Shown in pieces: positions 22,401 to 32,300 of a DNA stretch of 64,000 bases; the stretch's first letter is position 1, and every line of letters begins with the position of its first letter. The stretch comes from Portulaca oleracea (taxonomy: Eukaryota; Streptophyta; Magnoliopsida; Caryophyllales; Portulacaceae). The position numbers were made by a program, and so were the translations under genes. The stretch spans positions 20,031,594 through 20,095,593 of the forward strand of contig CM055881.1 in NCBI GenBank assembly GCA_029582165.1, written 5' to 3'. The notes under the pieces are model-generated. The model did not search any database and was not told the origin of the DNA. It saw only the letters and a list, made by a program, of their open reading frames with translations.

Positions 22401-25400
22401 CGTGTTTCACTCTTTTGGAGGTCTCTCTTCTCACTTCCCACCCCCGCTTGTGGTATATCAGTTTCGAAAGGGGATAAAGGAATGAGTTTGATTTTCCTTT
22501 CTCCTATTGAGAAGGTGTAGGTGTTTTTCCGGCCGTCGTGGATAGCATGCCGATCAAATTGCCAAGGTCTACCAAGTAGTAAATGGCAAGCATCCATGGG
22601 GACAACATCACAAAGAACACTATCCTCATAAGACCAAGCGGAGAAAGAAACCAAGACTTGTTGGGTTACCTCGAAGTCGCCGCCATCTTTTAGCTATGTA
22701 GGTAGAGGCCAAGTTGGTGCAACTCCCACCGTCGATGATGACCTTGCACGCCTTCTCGCCGATGGTGAACCGAGTTCGGAAGATATTCTCCCGTTGAGAG
22801 TTATCCCGGGAATCCTTGGTCATGATAAAGGATCGCCTAGGAGTTGAACTCTCCCCTTCTTGCGCACAAACCTCAACACTAGTCTTTGGAGCCTCCGGTG
22901 TGGCTACCTCATTTGCTTTGGAACTTTCAACCATCTTCGTGGGGCATTGGGCTTGGTAGTGGCCATAAACCCGACATGTGAAGCATTTTCTACCCTTGAG
23001 CTTCAGAAGATATTCCGCACATTCCTTATGAGCTCGGGAAGATGGTTTGGGTAGCTTGGAAGTTCGACTTCCCTTGGATGAAGCCTTACTCCACGAGTGA
23101 GCACTTCCCTTCCTAGAAGACATGAAGTAACCTTCTCTTCCATTCTCCTACCTTGAGAACCACCATGTCGATAATCATGGAAATACCTCGAATAACCACT
23201 ATGGTGAGCTCTAGGAGATCGAGTTGAAATACCACGATCCCTTTTCAATGACTCTAGTTGCGTAGGGGTCGTAGCGCAGAGTATGTCACTCATTCGATGT
23301 TGCATTTCTAGAACCTTCTCTTCGATACGTTGAAGATTATCCTTAAAGGTTAGTTTGGGTTTGGGTTTGGGTTTAGGGGAAAAAGAGATATCATATTTGC
23401 CCGAAGCATAGGACATGGAGGCCATTTGTGGAGCTTGGTTTTCTTGTGGGGTGTATAATTTGAGCGGATGGAGGCTTGGGTTCTTTGTAGCTAGGAAATT
23501 TTGAGGGGGGTTTTTTACGAGGCTAATTTTGTGGAGGAAAATGGGGTGAAACCGGAAAGGGGAATGCATCAAGAAGAACAAACCCAGATGGGGACACAAC
23601 CATCACCAACAACATCCACCAACAAAACAACCACCAACTCAGCAAAATCCAACAAATAAATTTCAATACAACCCAATACTACTTCCAACCATTCAATCAA
23701 CAACCAAGAACAACAATAACACCCACTAATAAGGGATGAAGTGACGGATTGTGTTTGGGGAAATTTTGTGGAGTTTGGGGGTTTTCTTGTAGTTGGATAG
23801 TGTTTGGCTAAGGGTTCCTTGTGTTTTTCTCACATTGACATTTCATCGAACACCTTCCGGGCACTATTTTCCAACTTCACCTCAAAGCTCCAATATCCAT
23901 CAAAATCACCAAATAAAAACACAATACAATGTATTACAACACTCTTGGATGCACAGGGAGTGGGGGACACCAATATTTCAACAAATCCACAACACCAAGC
24001 ACACCAAAATCACCACCAAACAACAACAAGAATAATTCCGGGCACAAACAAGAAATCTCCAACAAACTATGAGTTCTATGCCTAGCTCTGATACCAAATG
24101 GAGAGAATCGGGGTGGCCTAGGGTCTAAACAAACCATGTGGACGATGGAAATTCACCTATAGAACTCATAAACACGACAAACTAATTTTTAGGGTTTTGG
24201 GATTTTGGAGATGAACAACAAATACAACAAGAATTAAAGGGGATACTGACAACTATAAAGAGTAAACACTCACCCAATTGAACTAAGATGTTTAATCACC
24301 TGCACAAGGACCTCCACAAGCAAAGCACCATTAAACACCCAAGAAATCTCACAAAGAGTGGGGGAAGAACACCCACTCACAAGGAAGAGAAATCACCAAG
24401 CAATTTCCACCCAAAGGATTAGCTTTCATTGATTAGGGTTTGAAAATCCACAATTACAAACTCTTCAATGGAGAGGATTTTTGAGTCTAAAGCTCTCAAA
24501 CTTCTATCTCTAATCTATGTATCATATCCTATAAAAAGAGGCTTACAAGTATATATAAGGGAATGGGAAAAACATAACCAAAAGAGAGAGAGAAAGGCCG
24601 AAAAAATGACATGTTCGTAAATGGCACGATCGTGCTACCATACGGCACAATCGTGCAGTTCCAGCTGGAAGAATGGCACGATCGTGCAACATAATGGCAC
24701 GATCATGCTGTTGGCAGTTTTTTTTGTGTTGACTTCTAACTTGCATAACTTCTTCATCCGAACTCCATTTTAAGTCCATCGGAGTTGTATTGAAGGAGTT
24801 ATGGTCGAAAGAGTGAAGGCACGTGCATTTCAAACCTTTGAACGCCTTCACCACCTTGTGTTTATTCTTGCCGATGGTTCCGGAGCCCCTTAGAAGGCTC
24901 GGAAATGATCTAATGAATACCTAAGATGTCATCCAATGTCACGGGATCTTCATATAATGAAACACCGCTCTCCTTGATGGCCATAACGACCGTCGAAGGA
25001 CCCGTACCCACCATGAAATGAACATTGAAACCGGGTTTGATTCGAGGAGAGGAGAGGAGAGGAGAGGGCGGCTTGAAGCGAGCCGATGACCCAAGACGAA
25101 CCAAAAGTGAACCGATCCCTATACGGTTCAGACCCTTTTCTCTCTCAATATTTTCTCCCTCTCTGACTCTCTGTCACTCGGTGACCTCGGTGACTACCTT
25201 CGCCGTTCGCCATAATTATGGTGGAGATATATATATAATATTTATACTAGTGGTGAGAGAAGAAAACTAGGTTAAAACATAATTAACCTAAGGCCCATGA
25301 GAGAATTCCACTGCAACCAAGAGTCGGCCAAAGAGGCATTTGCAGCGCCTAGAAGGCGCTGGCCGCGTCTTCATTCTGCTTGCTTCTGTGCTAGCTGCTG

Positions 25401-28400
25401 GCATCGGCCAAGGGGAGAGACCAGCGCCTGGTCTTCTCCGTCTCCGCAACATGGGTGCTGGTAGCGCCGGACCTACCACTGGCAGCGTCTCCTCACTATT
25501 GCCGATTCCTCTCTCGTTCTAGACCCCACCAAGGATCCAATGGGCCACAAAACCCAACACTACAAAATATTTTTCCCCCTACCAAACACACTCTAAATAG
25601 AATCAAATATCTCCCATAGTGATCAAAATTAGCTCCAACATTGTTCACATTTGCAGCAATCATTAAGGCTTTCATCTTGTTGTCCTTTGGACCATAATTC
25701 CTATTAGGGTAACCATGAAGTAGGAAACATTGGTTCCAAATGTGTTAAGATCTTTGATAATGATCACATAATCCTTGAGGTCTAGCACTTTAAGCATCTC
25801 TCTTGGAATGATAAGAACTCTTTGCAAGAAACTCTTGTGCAGAAATGTCGATCGCATTATTTACAACAAATTTATTTACGTAAGCAGCAAATTCTTTAGA
25901 AACAATGAGGCCTTTATTAATTTGCCTTTGTCTCTCAACTCATTCAATCATATTGAAGGATTTATTAAGAGTTAGAAGTTGCTCTAAGGACAACATTTGA
26001 CTTCTAATTTTCTCATAGTCATCATTTAAATGCATAAGGAATTGCATTAGCTTTCTAAGATAACAAAAATTCGAAAGAGGAAGAAAGTCATTTAACGATA
26101 GTGAATAAAAGACCTTTGATACCACTTGTACTTTATTTCACAATTTTTTGCTAATTGTGCAAATTTTGAATGACCTTTTTTTTTTTTTAACGATGTGGTT
26201 TTAATATCATCAACGTTAATGAATTCTTCAGTCTTTGGATTTTGTAATGGGTCTCGTTAAAAAAATAAGTGAAGATCATTATCAAAGATATTAAGGTTAA
26301 ATTAAGCAAGGTGATATTTCATCTTCATAACTCATTTTTAATGAGGATAAATAATAAAGAGACATAAATTAGAATCAATTATCTTTGATGTTGTGGTGGT
26401 TTTAAGTGTCCTTATGCTCTTACGCTGAAGTAAAAGTTATGAACTAATAGTTTCTATTGTTTATTAAAGTTTTCAAGTTTCTGGACCTAAATGTGTAACT
26501 TCTTATATAACTCGGGGTTTCAACCGAGTATTAATTATCAAAATTTCATATGTATGATTAGATGGTAATGCAACTATAAGAGATAATAAAAAATATTAAT
26601 TAGTGTTGATGTCATATTCAATTCTACTAAGGGACGATGTTTTAATCGTTCATAGCTTGGTATAGCATATCGTGCAAAACGTTGGTACTCCTTGTTAGCT
26701 TGAATTGTAGTCAGAGGCGAAGCTAGAATATTTTATTCAGGGGGGTCATTATGAAAATTTTTGTATTTAAGAATGCTATTTAATAAGTAAAAAATAAAAA
26801 AGAAAAATATTAAGTTATAATAAGGTGTCAAAACAAACAAATAACTCTTATTAATAAATATTATAGGACTACTTTATGCAATTGACATGATTCTCTTTTT
26901 TTTATGGAAAGCAATTGACATTATTATTAAGAGATCATTTATTCATTTAGTGATATATATGATAATTTTTATAAGTAAATTACATCATTTTAAAACAAAA
27001 TGTGGGGAAATAGAAACAAAGCAAATATATACATTAAGAAAAGCATGTATGAATAGGGAAATTAGAAGGAATTTGGGAGGGGGAGGAACTAGAAACAATA
27101 AAATGGACAACATAGACAACTAGAGAGGGGCATGATAACTCACAGTAAAATACCATATAATATGCATGTAATGGGATCAAACACTCAACTAAGGAGGTAA
27201 AAATAGAGGAATGGCGATAAACCATCCACACCAATTGATTGGAGGCATTTTATGATAACATTTGCGATATTAAATATAAATATAAATCATAGATTGGGCC
27301 ACGACCCACCCTAGCCCACTGGATCTACCCCTGATTGTATAGTTGGTATGATGGCAATATCTCATATACAACTAGCTCTATATAATAGTTAAAATTTGAG
27401 TGTAATCTGCAATTTAAAATCATGCCCCATGAATGTAACTTGGTTTGGTGATTATTTTTTCTATATGTTGTAGGTAACATCACCTCAAGGGAACTATCTT
27501 CATCGTAAGGACAATGTGACACACGGACAATTTGCATTTACAACGAGTGAGGCTGGAAACTATCAAGCTTGTTTCTGGGTGGATGGTCCCAATCTAAGAA
27601 GACACAATCTAAGAAGTCCCAATAATGTTAATGTCAACCTTGACTGGAGAACAGGAGTCGCTGCCAAGGATTGGGAATCCGTTGCAAGAAAAGAGAACAT
27701 TGAGGTTAGATTTTCATATATTTTTGGATTCTTCTTAGTACTGAAATCTCATTATTCTAAACACCCTTTCGCCTTACCCACTTGCCTACTACTTCTAAAC
27801 CAAGGCATTCTATTATTTAAACTATTTTTTGTCTCTTTTAAATTTCAAGAAAGATAAAGAACAAAATTATAGACTAAATCACCAAAAAAATATGAGTAGA
27901 CCGATGCCATATACAATTTGCATGACATATATATATGTTTGTCTTACAAATATTGCCATAGACATTTGCAAAAGGCAATTATCATACTACTTTTAAAAAA
28001 TCCTCCGAATTAAGTTTTCTAGAAGAGGCTAATAACATAGATGTGTATAATAACAACTAGAAATCTTGTACACTTTATAAAGAAAGAATAACACTGATGG
28101 AGTTTTGGAAGCCACTAGGTGATAGCATTTGTTTTTCTAACGACAACCTTGAAAGATGCATTCAATGTCATGCTGGATCACATTAATGAAAAAACTTATT
28201 ATTTTTCCCTTATATCAAATGACAATCATAATCAAAAGCTTCATGTTAATCTCAAAAGATCGAGAATTTCATAAATGTAGGGTCAATAATCAGATTGCTA
28301 ACATCTCTTAGATCTCCCCACATATCATACCGACGTAATGTTAAATTAGAGAAAAGTTTCCATCAAGTTTAGTATGAAATTAAATTCTTGTTAGTTGACC

Positions 28401-29178
28401 AACAAAATCATAAAACACTATTTCGATTTTTACCTTGTTTGAATGTAGTGAGTGATAACTTCATCGATTACCCTTGGGTCAAGGCATCTGAGAGCCTATA
28501 GAAAACAACACTATGTGACATAATGATACTAATTTTTTTTCATGGTACATCTTTTGGAGATCCCATATCTATCAACTTTAGAAAGCCTTATCACATCGAA
28601 AAACGGGTACTAAAGGTCTAAATTATGGTTGACAAGGATCTTGTTATAGTATAGCCCTATGAAATTCACATAAAGCTCACATCGTGGTAGCCTCTTAATT
28701 TCATCTTAATGGCTAGATTGAAGCAACACATTAGAGATTGTTTTTTAGGTTGGGGGATTAAAAACAAAAAAGTTAAGATGTTGAACTATGGCTTTTCTTA
28801 AGGTACTCTTCTATGTTTTTTCATTTATTTCTTTATATTCCTCTCTCGCAGGGTATGGAGCTTGAGTTGCGAAAACTTGAGGGAGCAGTAGAAGCTGTAC
28901 ATCAAAATTTATTGTATCTTAGAAATCGGTAATATCTCGTGCCTTTTTGGAAGGTGGTTCCCTTTATATATTAGTCATCCTCAAATAATCAAATTTTAAG
29001 AAATACATAATTCTTAATGTATTTTATGTGTAGGGAAGCACAAATGAGATCAACAAGTGAAGTAACAAATACAAGGGTGGCAATGTGCAGCATCATGTCT
29101 TTGGCGGTTTGCATTACAGTTTCTGTAATGCAGTTGTTGTATCTTAAGCGTTACTTTCAAAAGAAAAAGTTAATCTAA
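13220..29178 (+). CDS. p24-delta family transmembrane cargo receptor (four exons)
   Basis: Joining 13220-13432, 27474-27704, 28852-28928 and 29034-29178 gives 666 bases, 221 aa and a stop. All introns are GT-AG (phases 0, 0, 2). Features in order: signal peptide about 1-27 (cleavage near SQA/IW), GOLD domain with the disulphide pair C39 and C104, N-glycosylation site N85-V-T, coiled coil about 150-185 ([21 protein letters not shown]), transmembrane segment about 189-211, and cytosolic tail YFQKKKLI with an aromatic and a KKxx-type di-lysine COPI signal. p24 proteins cycle between ER and Golgi and recruit COPI/COPII and cargo such as GPI-anchored proteins. Family length is usually about 210-220 aa. 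Intron 1 is 14,041 bp and full of transposons. No stop interrupts any exon, so the gene looks functional. Confidence 0.93.
15785..16020. repeat. Short direct repeats (caatattgtaggct)
   Basis: The phrase aatattgtagg recurs four to five times over about 240 bp, alternating with caatatgattgaac-type units, in the interior of the coding-free LTR element. AT-rich and noncoding. Confidence 0.6.
16175..16534. mobile_element. Foldback MITE, family 1 copy 1 (9-bp TSD)
   Basis: 360 bp flanked by TAAACTTAA at 16166-16174 and 16535-16543. Ends are inverted repeats (CAAAAAATTACTTA and its complement). Each arm carries three direct subrepeats containing GGTACC: left at 16191, 16222, 16252 and right at 16451, 16481, 16512. 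The 9-bp duplication fits Mutator-like transposases. No coding capacity. Confidence 0.9.
18237..19170. other. Intron 1 sequence without recognisable features
   Basis: AT-rich DNA between two transposons in p24 intron 1. I see no coding region, terminal repeat or array. Confidence 0.5.
19180..19543. mobile_element. Foldback MITE, family 2 (9-bp TSD)
   Basis: 364 bp flanked by TTGATTTTA (19171-19179) and TTCATTTTA (19544-19552), eight of nine identical. Inverted ends read GGGTTTTTGGCTCAAAATAA. Each arm has three subrepeats around AATCCAAA: TCC at 19200, 19231, 19259 on the left and TGG at 19461, 19489, 19520 on the right. Mutator-like by duplication length. In p24 intron 1. Confidence 0.88.
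19553..20763. other. Intron 1 stretch with a weak inverted-repeat candidate
   Basis: No gene is visible. From about 19617 (ggtgtgtttggtttgaagg) to about 20448 (cgaaacactag) there is a faint inverted match at the ends plus three internal blocks of similar wording (gagctttttttagtc, aaagtttcg). It may be an old hAT- or Harbinger-type element, but no target duplication could be read. Confidence 0.3.
20769..21845 (-). repeat. 3' LTR of the intronic gypsy element
   Basis: 1,077 bp and closely similar to the LTR at 24099-25130, with small differences including a block near 21440-21490 that is lost from the other copy. Carries four GCACGATCGTGC-type palindromes at 21296, 21316, 21347 and 21368. Confidence 0.9.
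21846..23600 (-). pseudogene. gag-protease remnant of the intronic gypsy element
   Basis: On the - strand three overlapping frames follow each other. 23599-23003 is a gag N-terminal part with no recognisable capsid domain. 23123-22626 has a zinc knuckle [14 protein letters not shown] and the protease start [12 protein letters not shown]. 22654-22244 has the protease end [22 protein letters not shown] last frame, 22274-21843 (143 aa), ends just before the purine tract and matches nothing I recognise. Frameshifts separate the pieces. Most of capsid, RT, RNase H and integrase are gone. Confidence 0.8.
24081..24096 (-). other. tRNA-iMet primer-binding site
   Basis: On the - strand it reads tggtatcagagctagg. 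The first 12 bases match the standard plant initiator-tRNA primer site. It is two bases inside the LTR edge at 24099. Confidence 0.9.
24099..25130 (-). repeat. 5' LTR of the intronic gypsy element
   Basis: 1,032 bp. On the element strand a palindrome array (24708-24624) is followed about 67 bp downstream by a TATA-like run (about 24557-24549), then the R-U5 part. The array copies begin at 24624, 24645, 24676 and 24697. Confidence 0.9.
24624..24708 (-). promoter_or_regulatory. Helically spaced GCACGATCGTGC palindromes in U3
   Basis: Four copies at 24624, 24645, 24676 and 24697, spacing 21, 31 and 21 bp. Copies 1 and 3 are perfect 12-bp palindromes; 2 and 4 differ by one base each. Spacings equal two, three and two turns of DNA, so all copies would face the same side. 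The other LTR keeps the same order at 21296-21378. Confidence 0.8.
25136..25595. other. Probable LTR fragment with GC-rich AGCGCC motifs
   Basis: No gene. A GC-rich block (25330-25500) contains agcgcctagaaggcgct (25347-25363) and further agcgcc or ggcgct half-sites. A TA-rich run sits at about 25226-25240. This resembles the palindrome plus TATA layout of the other LTRs, but no LTR boundary can be set. Confidence 0.35.
25600..26125 (-). pseudogene. Ty1/copia gag (UBN2-type) remnant
   Basis: On the - strand the frame 26125-25940 reads [26 protein letters not shown], the conserved copia gag block. Further down are a stretch like [15 protein letters not shown] and a degenerate zinc knuckle (CDHYQRS, stop, [13 protein letters not shown]), in which a tyrosine replaces the second cysteine. 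Several stops and frameshifts; no pol follows. Antisense to the p24 gene. Confidence 0.75.
26712..27333. mobile_element. Non-autonomous hAT-like element (Tip100-type ends)
   Basis: Ends read CAGAGGCGAAGCTAG and, inverted, CAGGGGTAGATCCAG, matching the CAGGGGCGGA-type ends of Tip100-like hAT elements. Flanks attgtagt (26704-26711) and attgtata (27334-27341) agree at six of eight positions, a decayed 8-bp duplication. No transposase. It ends 140 bp before exon 2 of the p24 gene. Confidence 0.75.
27474..27704 (+). CDS. p24-delta exon 2 (residues 72-148)
   Basis: 77 codons encoding the rest of the GOLD domain: GQFAFTT, the second cysteine C104, [19 protein letters not shown]. Acceptor TTGTAG/GTAACA, donor GAG/GTTAGA. 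Contains N85-V-T and a 15-bp near-perfect tandem repeat (27590-27619) giving [10 protein letters not shown]. Confidence 0.93.
28852..28928 (+). CDS. p24-delta exon 3 (residues 149-174)
   Basis: 77 bases encoding [20 protein letters not shown] and LYLRN plus two bases of an arginine codon. This is the conserved coiled-coil segment that mediates p24 oligomer formation. Acceptor CGCAG/GG, donor CG/GTAATA. Confidence 0.92.
29034..29178 (+). CDS. p24-delta exon 4 (residues 174-221)
   Basis: Encodes [18 protein letters not shown], the transmembrane helix and the tail [12 protein letters not shown], then TAA. The tail carries the aromatic residues used for ER export and the di-lysine signal for COPI retrieval. 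Confidence 0.93.
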
Positions 29179-29696
29179 GTATGCTTCTTTTGTATACATT
29201 GACATTGGAAGTACAACATTTTATTCTCCTATGCTTTGATATTTCTAATGAGATGATAGTTTACCAATTTTTTCTCCTATGCTTAACCATCTCCCACATT
29301 TTTTTTCAGTTTCATATTTCTAACACTTTGATAGCTCCTTTTTATATATGTACATGCATGCACACGGACAACTTCTAATAGTAGAAGTTTGGCTTATGAG
29401 CTACTTAGTCATTATCAAGGCATCGACCTCACACATGACATCTCTTCCATACCCAAAAGCATAAAATCTAACATTTATGTATCTTTATGTGTAGTGCAAA
29501 ATTTTATTTCATTTGGCGCATGGTCGCTCATAATTTATTTATGTAATTAACTAAATACAAAATTTCCTAGTGTTGGAGGTAGGTAGTTCTTAAAGCAACT
29601 TAGAGCAATTATGTATATTTAAGAAGCGTACACCTTATTGTAATTCAAAACAGATGATGATCACATAAATATTGACTTGAGCGTGCAACTTATCTG
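29179..29696 (+). other. Region downstream of the p24 gene
   Basis: About 0.5 kb of AT-rich DNA expected to hold the 3' UTR. I see no strict AATAAA signal close to the stop and no other feature. Confidence 0.4.
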
Positions 29697-29699
29697 TAA

Positions 29700-29869
29700 G
29701 GGAGTGTTTGATAGGAACCCTAGGGAAATTTTCCCTAAGAAAATGGAGAAAATAGTGAGCCCATCGTGAAAACTTTTCCGAAGTCAACCCACATCCAAAC
29801 ATGGGGAAAATAAGTCAACCCGGGAAAATTGACCATTTCCCCGGGGTTATTGACCAACCAAACGCACCC
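29700..29869. mobile_element. Harbinger-like MITE, 170 bp (TAA TSD)
   Basis: Flanked by TAA at 29697-29699 and 29870-29872. Ends are GGGAGTGTTTGATAGG and, inverted, GGGTGCGTTTGGTTGG. The TAA duplication and G-rich ends fit PIF/Harbinger. Internal inverted blocks around aaattttccc add to the foldback. Confidence 0.8.
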
Positions 29870-30758
29870 TAAATCTCAAATTTTATTTAGGCTTGCACTA
29901 AAGTGATGAATTTTGGGTCTTTAAAGCATATCAGGATGGGACCTGCCAAATCTAAAATTTGAGAGACTTGCCTTCCTGAGGCCCCGAAGAAATGGACGAG
30001 ACCTTGCCATTCAAGAATGGGTGCGGGAAGCACTTCAAGGAGGATCCTGGACCAAGGGATAGAGCTTAGGGTCCTCAACAGGACAACTCTCAAGCCTCTT
30101 ACGGCTCTCGGGCATCGGCGTAAATAAGACAACAAAATCAAACTTGACTTCCTTTCGGGCTCCAAACGGTCACGAATCAACCATAAGGGTATTTTATCTA
30201 TTTTCATACCATGGCTGGACCACCTTGGGTGTTTTGGGTGTTTATAGAAACCAAGGGCATGATGATAAACCACATCAAGGATGGGTTGGATGGAAGATCA
30301 TACAAGGGAAAAGAAGAAAATTTGACAGAAGTGGTTGAAAGAAAAGATAGGTTGTCACTCTTCCATCATCACTTCTATGATACAACCTCAACTGACTTGA
30401 TATTCAGAGAGCTTAAAGTTCACAATGAGAGCTTTCTGTCGATTTGTTATGGGGTGAAATCGGAGCTCGAATGAAGAAGTTAAGCGCATTTGAGGTTTCG
30501 CAGAAAAATTGCCCAGTGAGTGCCCATGCCCATGACTTCCTGTTGGCCCAAATTTTGCTGAAAAATAAGGTGATGACAATCGCCATTATGGTCACACACA
30601 TGACCTCATGGGTCATGTCCGTGACCCTTGGCTGCCCATGGATTTTATGCCCTAGAAGAATAGGTGAGGACTGTGACCTCGTATGGGTCATGTCCGTAGC
30701 ACTAGGCTGCCCTTGGGTTTTATGCCCTAGAAGAATAGGTCACAATGGTGACCTTTAT
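29870..30758 (+). repeat. LTR-like fragment with palindrome array
   Basis: No intact gene. From 30428 the wording gagctttc, cgattt, ttatgggg, cggagctcgaatgaagaagtta matches the - strand of the intronic gypsy LTR at 21470-21415, in the same order and followed at a similar distance by a palindrome array (30591-30752). That suggests a + oriented U3 of another LTR family. It is cut at 30758 by a MITE, which removes the expected TATA region. The 128-aa - strand frame at 30273-29887 has no recognisable domain. Confidence 0.55.
30591..30752 (+). promoter_or_regulatory. GTCACnnnnnTGAC-type palindrome array
   Basis: Copies start at 30591, 30612, 30664, 30687 and 30739. The first two are 21 bp apart, the next pair 23 bp. 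Cores read gtcacacacatgac, gtcatgtccgtgac and gtcacaatggtgac. A 60-bp segment containing ccctagaagaatagg is also repeated between the pairs. Confidence 0.65.
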
Positions 30759-31046
30759 GCTCTACTTGGGAGAAGGATTAAGGAGGGTTAGGGGGTTAAG
30801 GAGGGTGCTTACTCCTCCTTTCCCTTGCTTGGGAATGTAGTGAAGAGGGGTAAGGGGGGAGTAAGGGGAGTGAGATTTACCCTCCTTTACTCCTTTTAAC
30901 TTTTATTTTTCTTACACTCCAATATGGGGTGTAAGAAAGAGTTTAATGATATTATAACATACATAATGCATAAATTGATAATTTTACCCTTCCATTTCTC
31001 CATGTCATGTTGTGAGATCTCTCTCTCTCTCTCTCTCTCTAGAGAG

Positions 31047-31141
<95 letters not shown>

Positions 31142-31394
31142 AAAACAGAGACAGAGACAGAGAGACAGAAAGAGAGATCAAAGGGGGTTTAGAGGGAAGG
31201 AGGTGGAGAGAGATTGGGGGTTAAAGAGAGCACAGGAATAGAGGGGGAGGGGGTTGAGAGAGAATGAGCATAGAGCTAATGTATGAGTGTTAATGTATTA
31301 ATATAATATGAAAGGGCGAATATGTCAATCAAAATATTACTCTTATGAACTCTCCTAATTGATCTCCCAAGCAAGGGTAAATAGTTTACCCTTA
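30759..31394. mobile_element. MITE with GA core (family also at about 41100-41378)
   Basis: The left end gctctacttgggagaagg matches in reverse the right end of the copy at 41378. About 200 bp of the left arm aligns with the complement of 41160-41378 (ttactcccccttacccc, cctgcttgggaa). The right part near 31360-31380 carries the inverted gatctcccaagcaaggg. A long GA repeat fills the middle. The right end was split by the solo LTR insertion at 31400, so its true end probably lies beyond 36467. Confidence 0.6.
31015..31175 (+). repeat. (CT)n then (GA)n microsatellite
   Basis: A short CT run turns into about 130 bp of GA repeats with occasional ACAGAC interruptions. The open frames of alternating R/E residues over it are an artefact of the repeat. 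Confidence 0.9.
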
Positions 31395-32061
31395 CAAACT
31401 GTAACGCCCTGAAAATTTAATTCTAAACTTAACGGTCAAAGTCAAATGTGAACTAACATTAACAGTGGAAGACTCTTTTTTTTCCTTTTTAATTGGGCGT
31501 TACTGTCGTATCCCTGAAAGAATACAAGGCAAGAAAGGAAAACCAACAACTAATCATTAATTACTTCAATTTAATAAACAAAAGAAATTTCAAATTCTAG
31601 AACAACCTACACTAAACATTAACTAACTTCAAAGTTAAAACGTAAACTAAACTTTATTCAAAGAACTTCTAACTTCAATCAATTGTCCTCACTTCTAGTT
31701 CCCATTCCCATCACAGAACTCTTCACCTGAGAACAAAACATTTACAAACATAAGGAGGACTCAATAATGTCTACCCCTAACCGTTAAAACAATTGAAAAT
31801 CCATTTCAATTCATTTTAGGGGGAGAAGTGAACAAGTCAAATCTTTTCAAAAACACCTTTCTTTCCCAACCAACCAAACCTTCTTTCAGATTTATTAAGC
31901 GGGCGGACCTTGCTTATTTGGCCCTCGAAGTCAGAAGACTTCACAATAATCATATCACAATCTCAATCTCAATACCAAACTCAATCAATCACAATCTCAA
32001 TCATACGGATGGCCATCCATTTTACACACGTGCATAAAACTAACCCCGGGGAAGTAGCACT

Positions 32062-32300
32062 TATCAGGCATCCCTGATCTCTTAACAACCTCCCTGCAGG
32101 AACAGATCCTGGTCTATGGGACATTGCCCAAACACACAACCATATCAGGGGATCCCCTGATCTCTTGACAACCTCCCTGCAGGAACAGATCCTGGTCTAT
32201 GGGACATTGCCCGAACACACAACCATATCAAGGCATCCCCTGATCTCTTGACAACCTCCCTACAGGAACAGATCCTGGTCTATGGGACGTTGCCCGAACC
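32062..32300. repeat. Triplicated 81-84-bp unit in the solo LTR
   Basis: Units begin at 32062, 32143 and 32227 (atcaggcatcccctgatctc type) and each contains ggaacagatcctggtctatg. Related LTRs at 48262 and 62491 have a single copy, so the triplication arose in this lineage. Confidence 0.88.

Larger units (their letters stand above)
20769..25130 (-). mobile_element. Internally deleted Ty3/gypsy element in p24 intron 1
   Basis: Complete insertion of 4,362 bp with the 5-bp duplication GACCC at 20764-20768 and 25131-25135. LTRs are 20769-21845 and 24099-25130, starting TGGAGAGAATCGG and ending TACGGTTCA. A tRNA-iMet primer site lies at 24081-24096 and a purine tract (aagaaggggag on the - strand) at about 21848-21858. 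The interior has gag and protease pieces but no reverse transcriptase or integrase, so it depended on another element. It lies antisense to the p24 gene. Confidence 0.92.

Noticed and set aside
24624..24708. Regular palindrome arrays considered as CRISPR-like or as hairpin terminators
   Set aside because: The host is a plant; repeats lie inside LTR promoters, spacers are not unique same-length units, and no cas genes exist.
29887..30273. 128-aa - strand frame
   Set aside because: No recognisable domain and located in LTR-like sequence.
30924..31241. Open frames of alternating Arg/Glu
   Set aside because: Translation of a GA microsatellite. The same applies to 35408-35638 and the Leu/Ser frame at 35671-35880.
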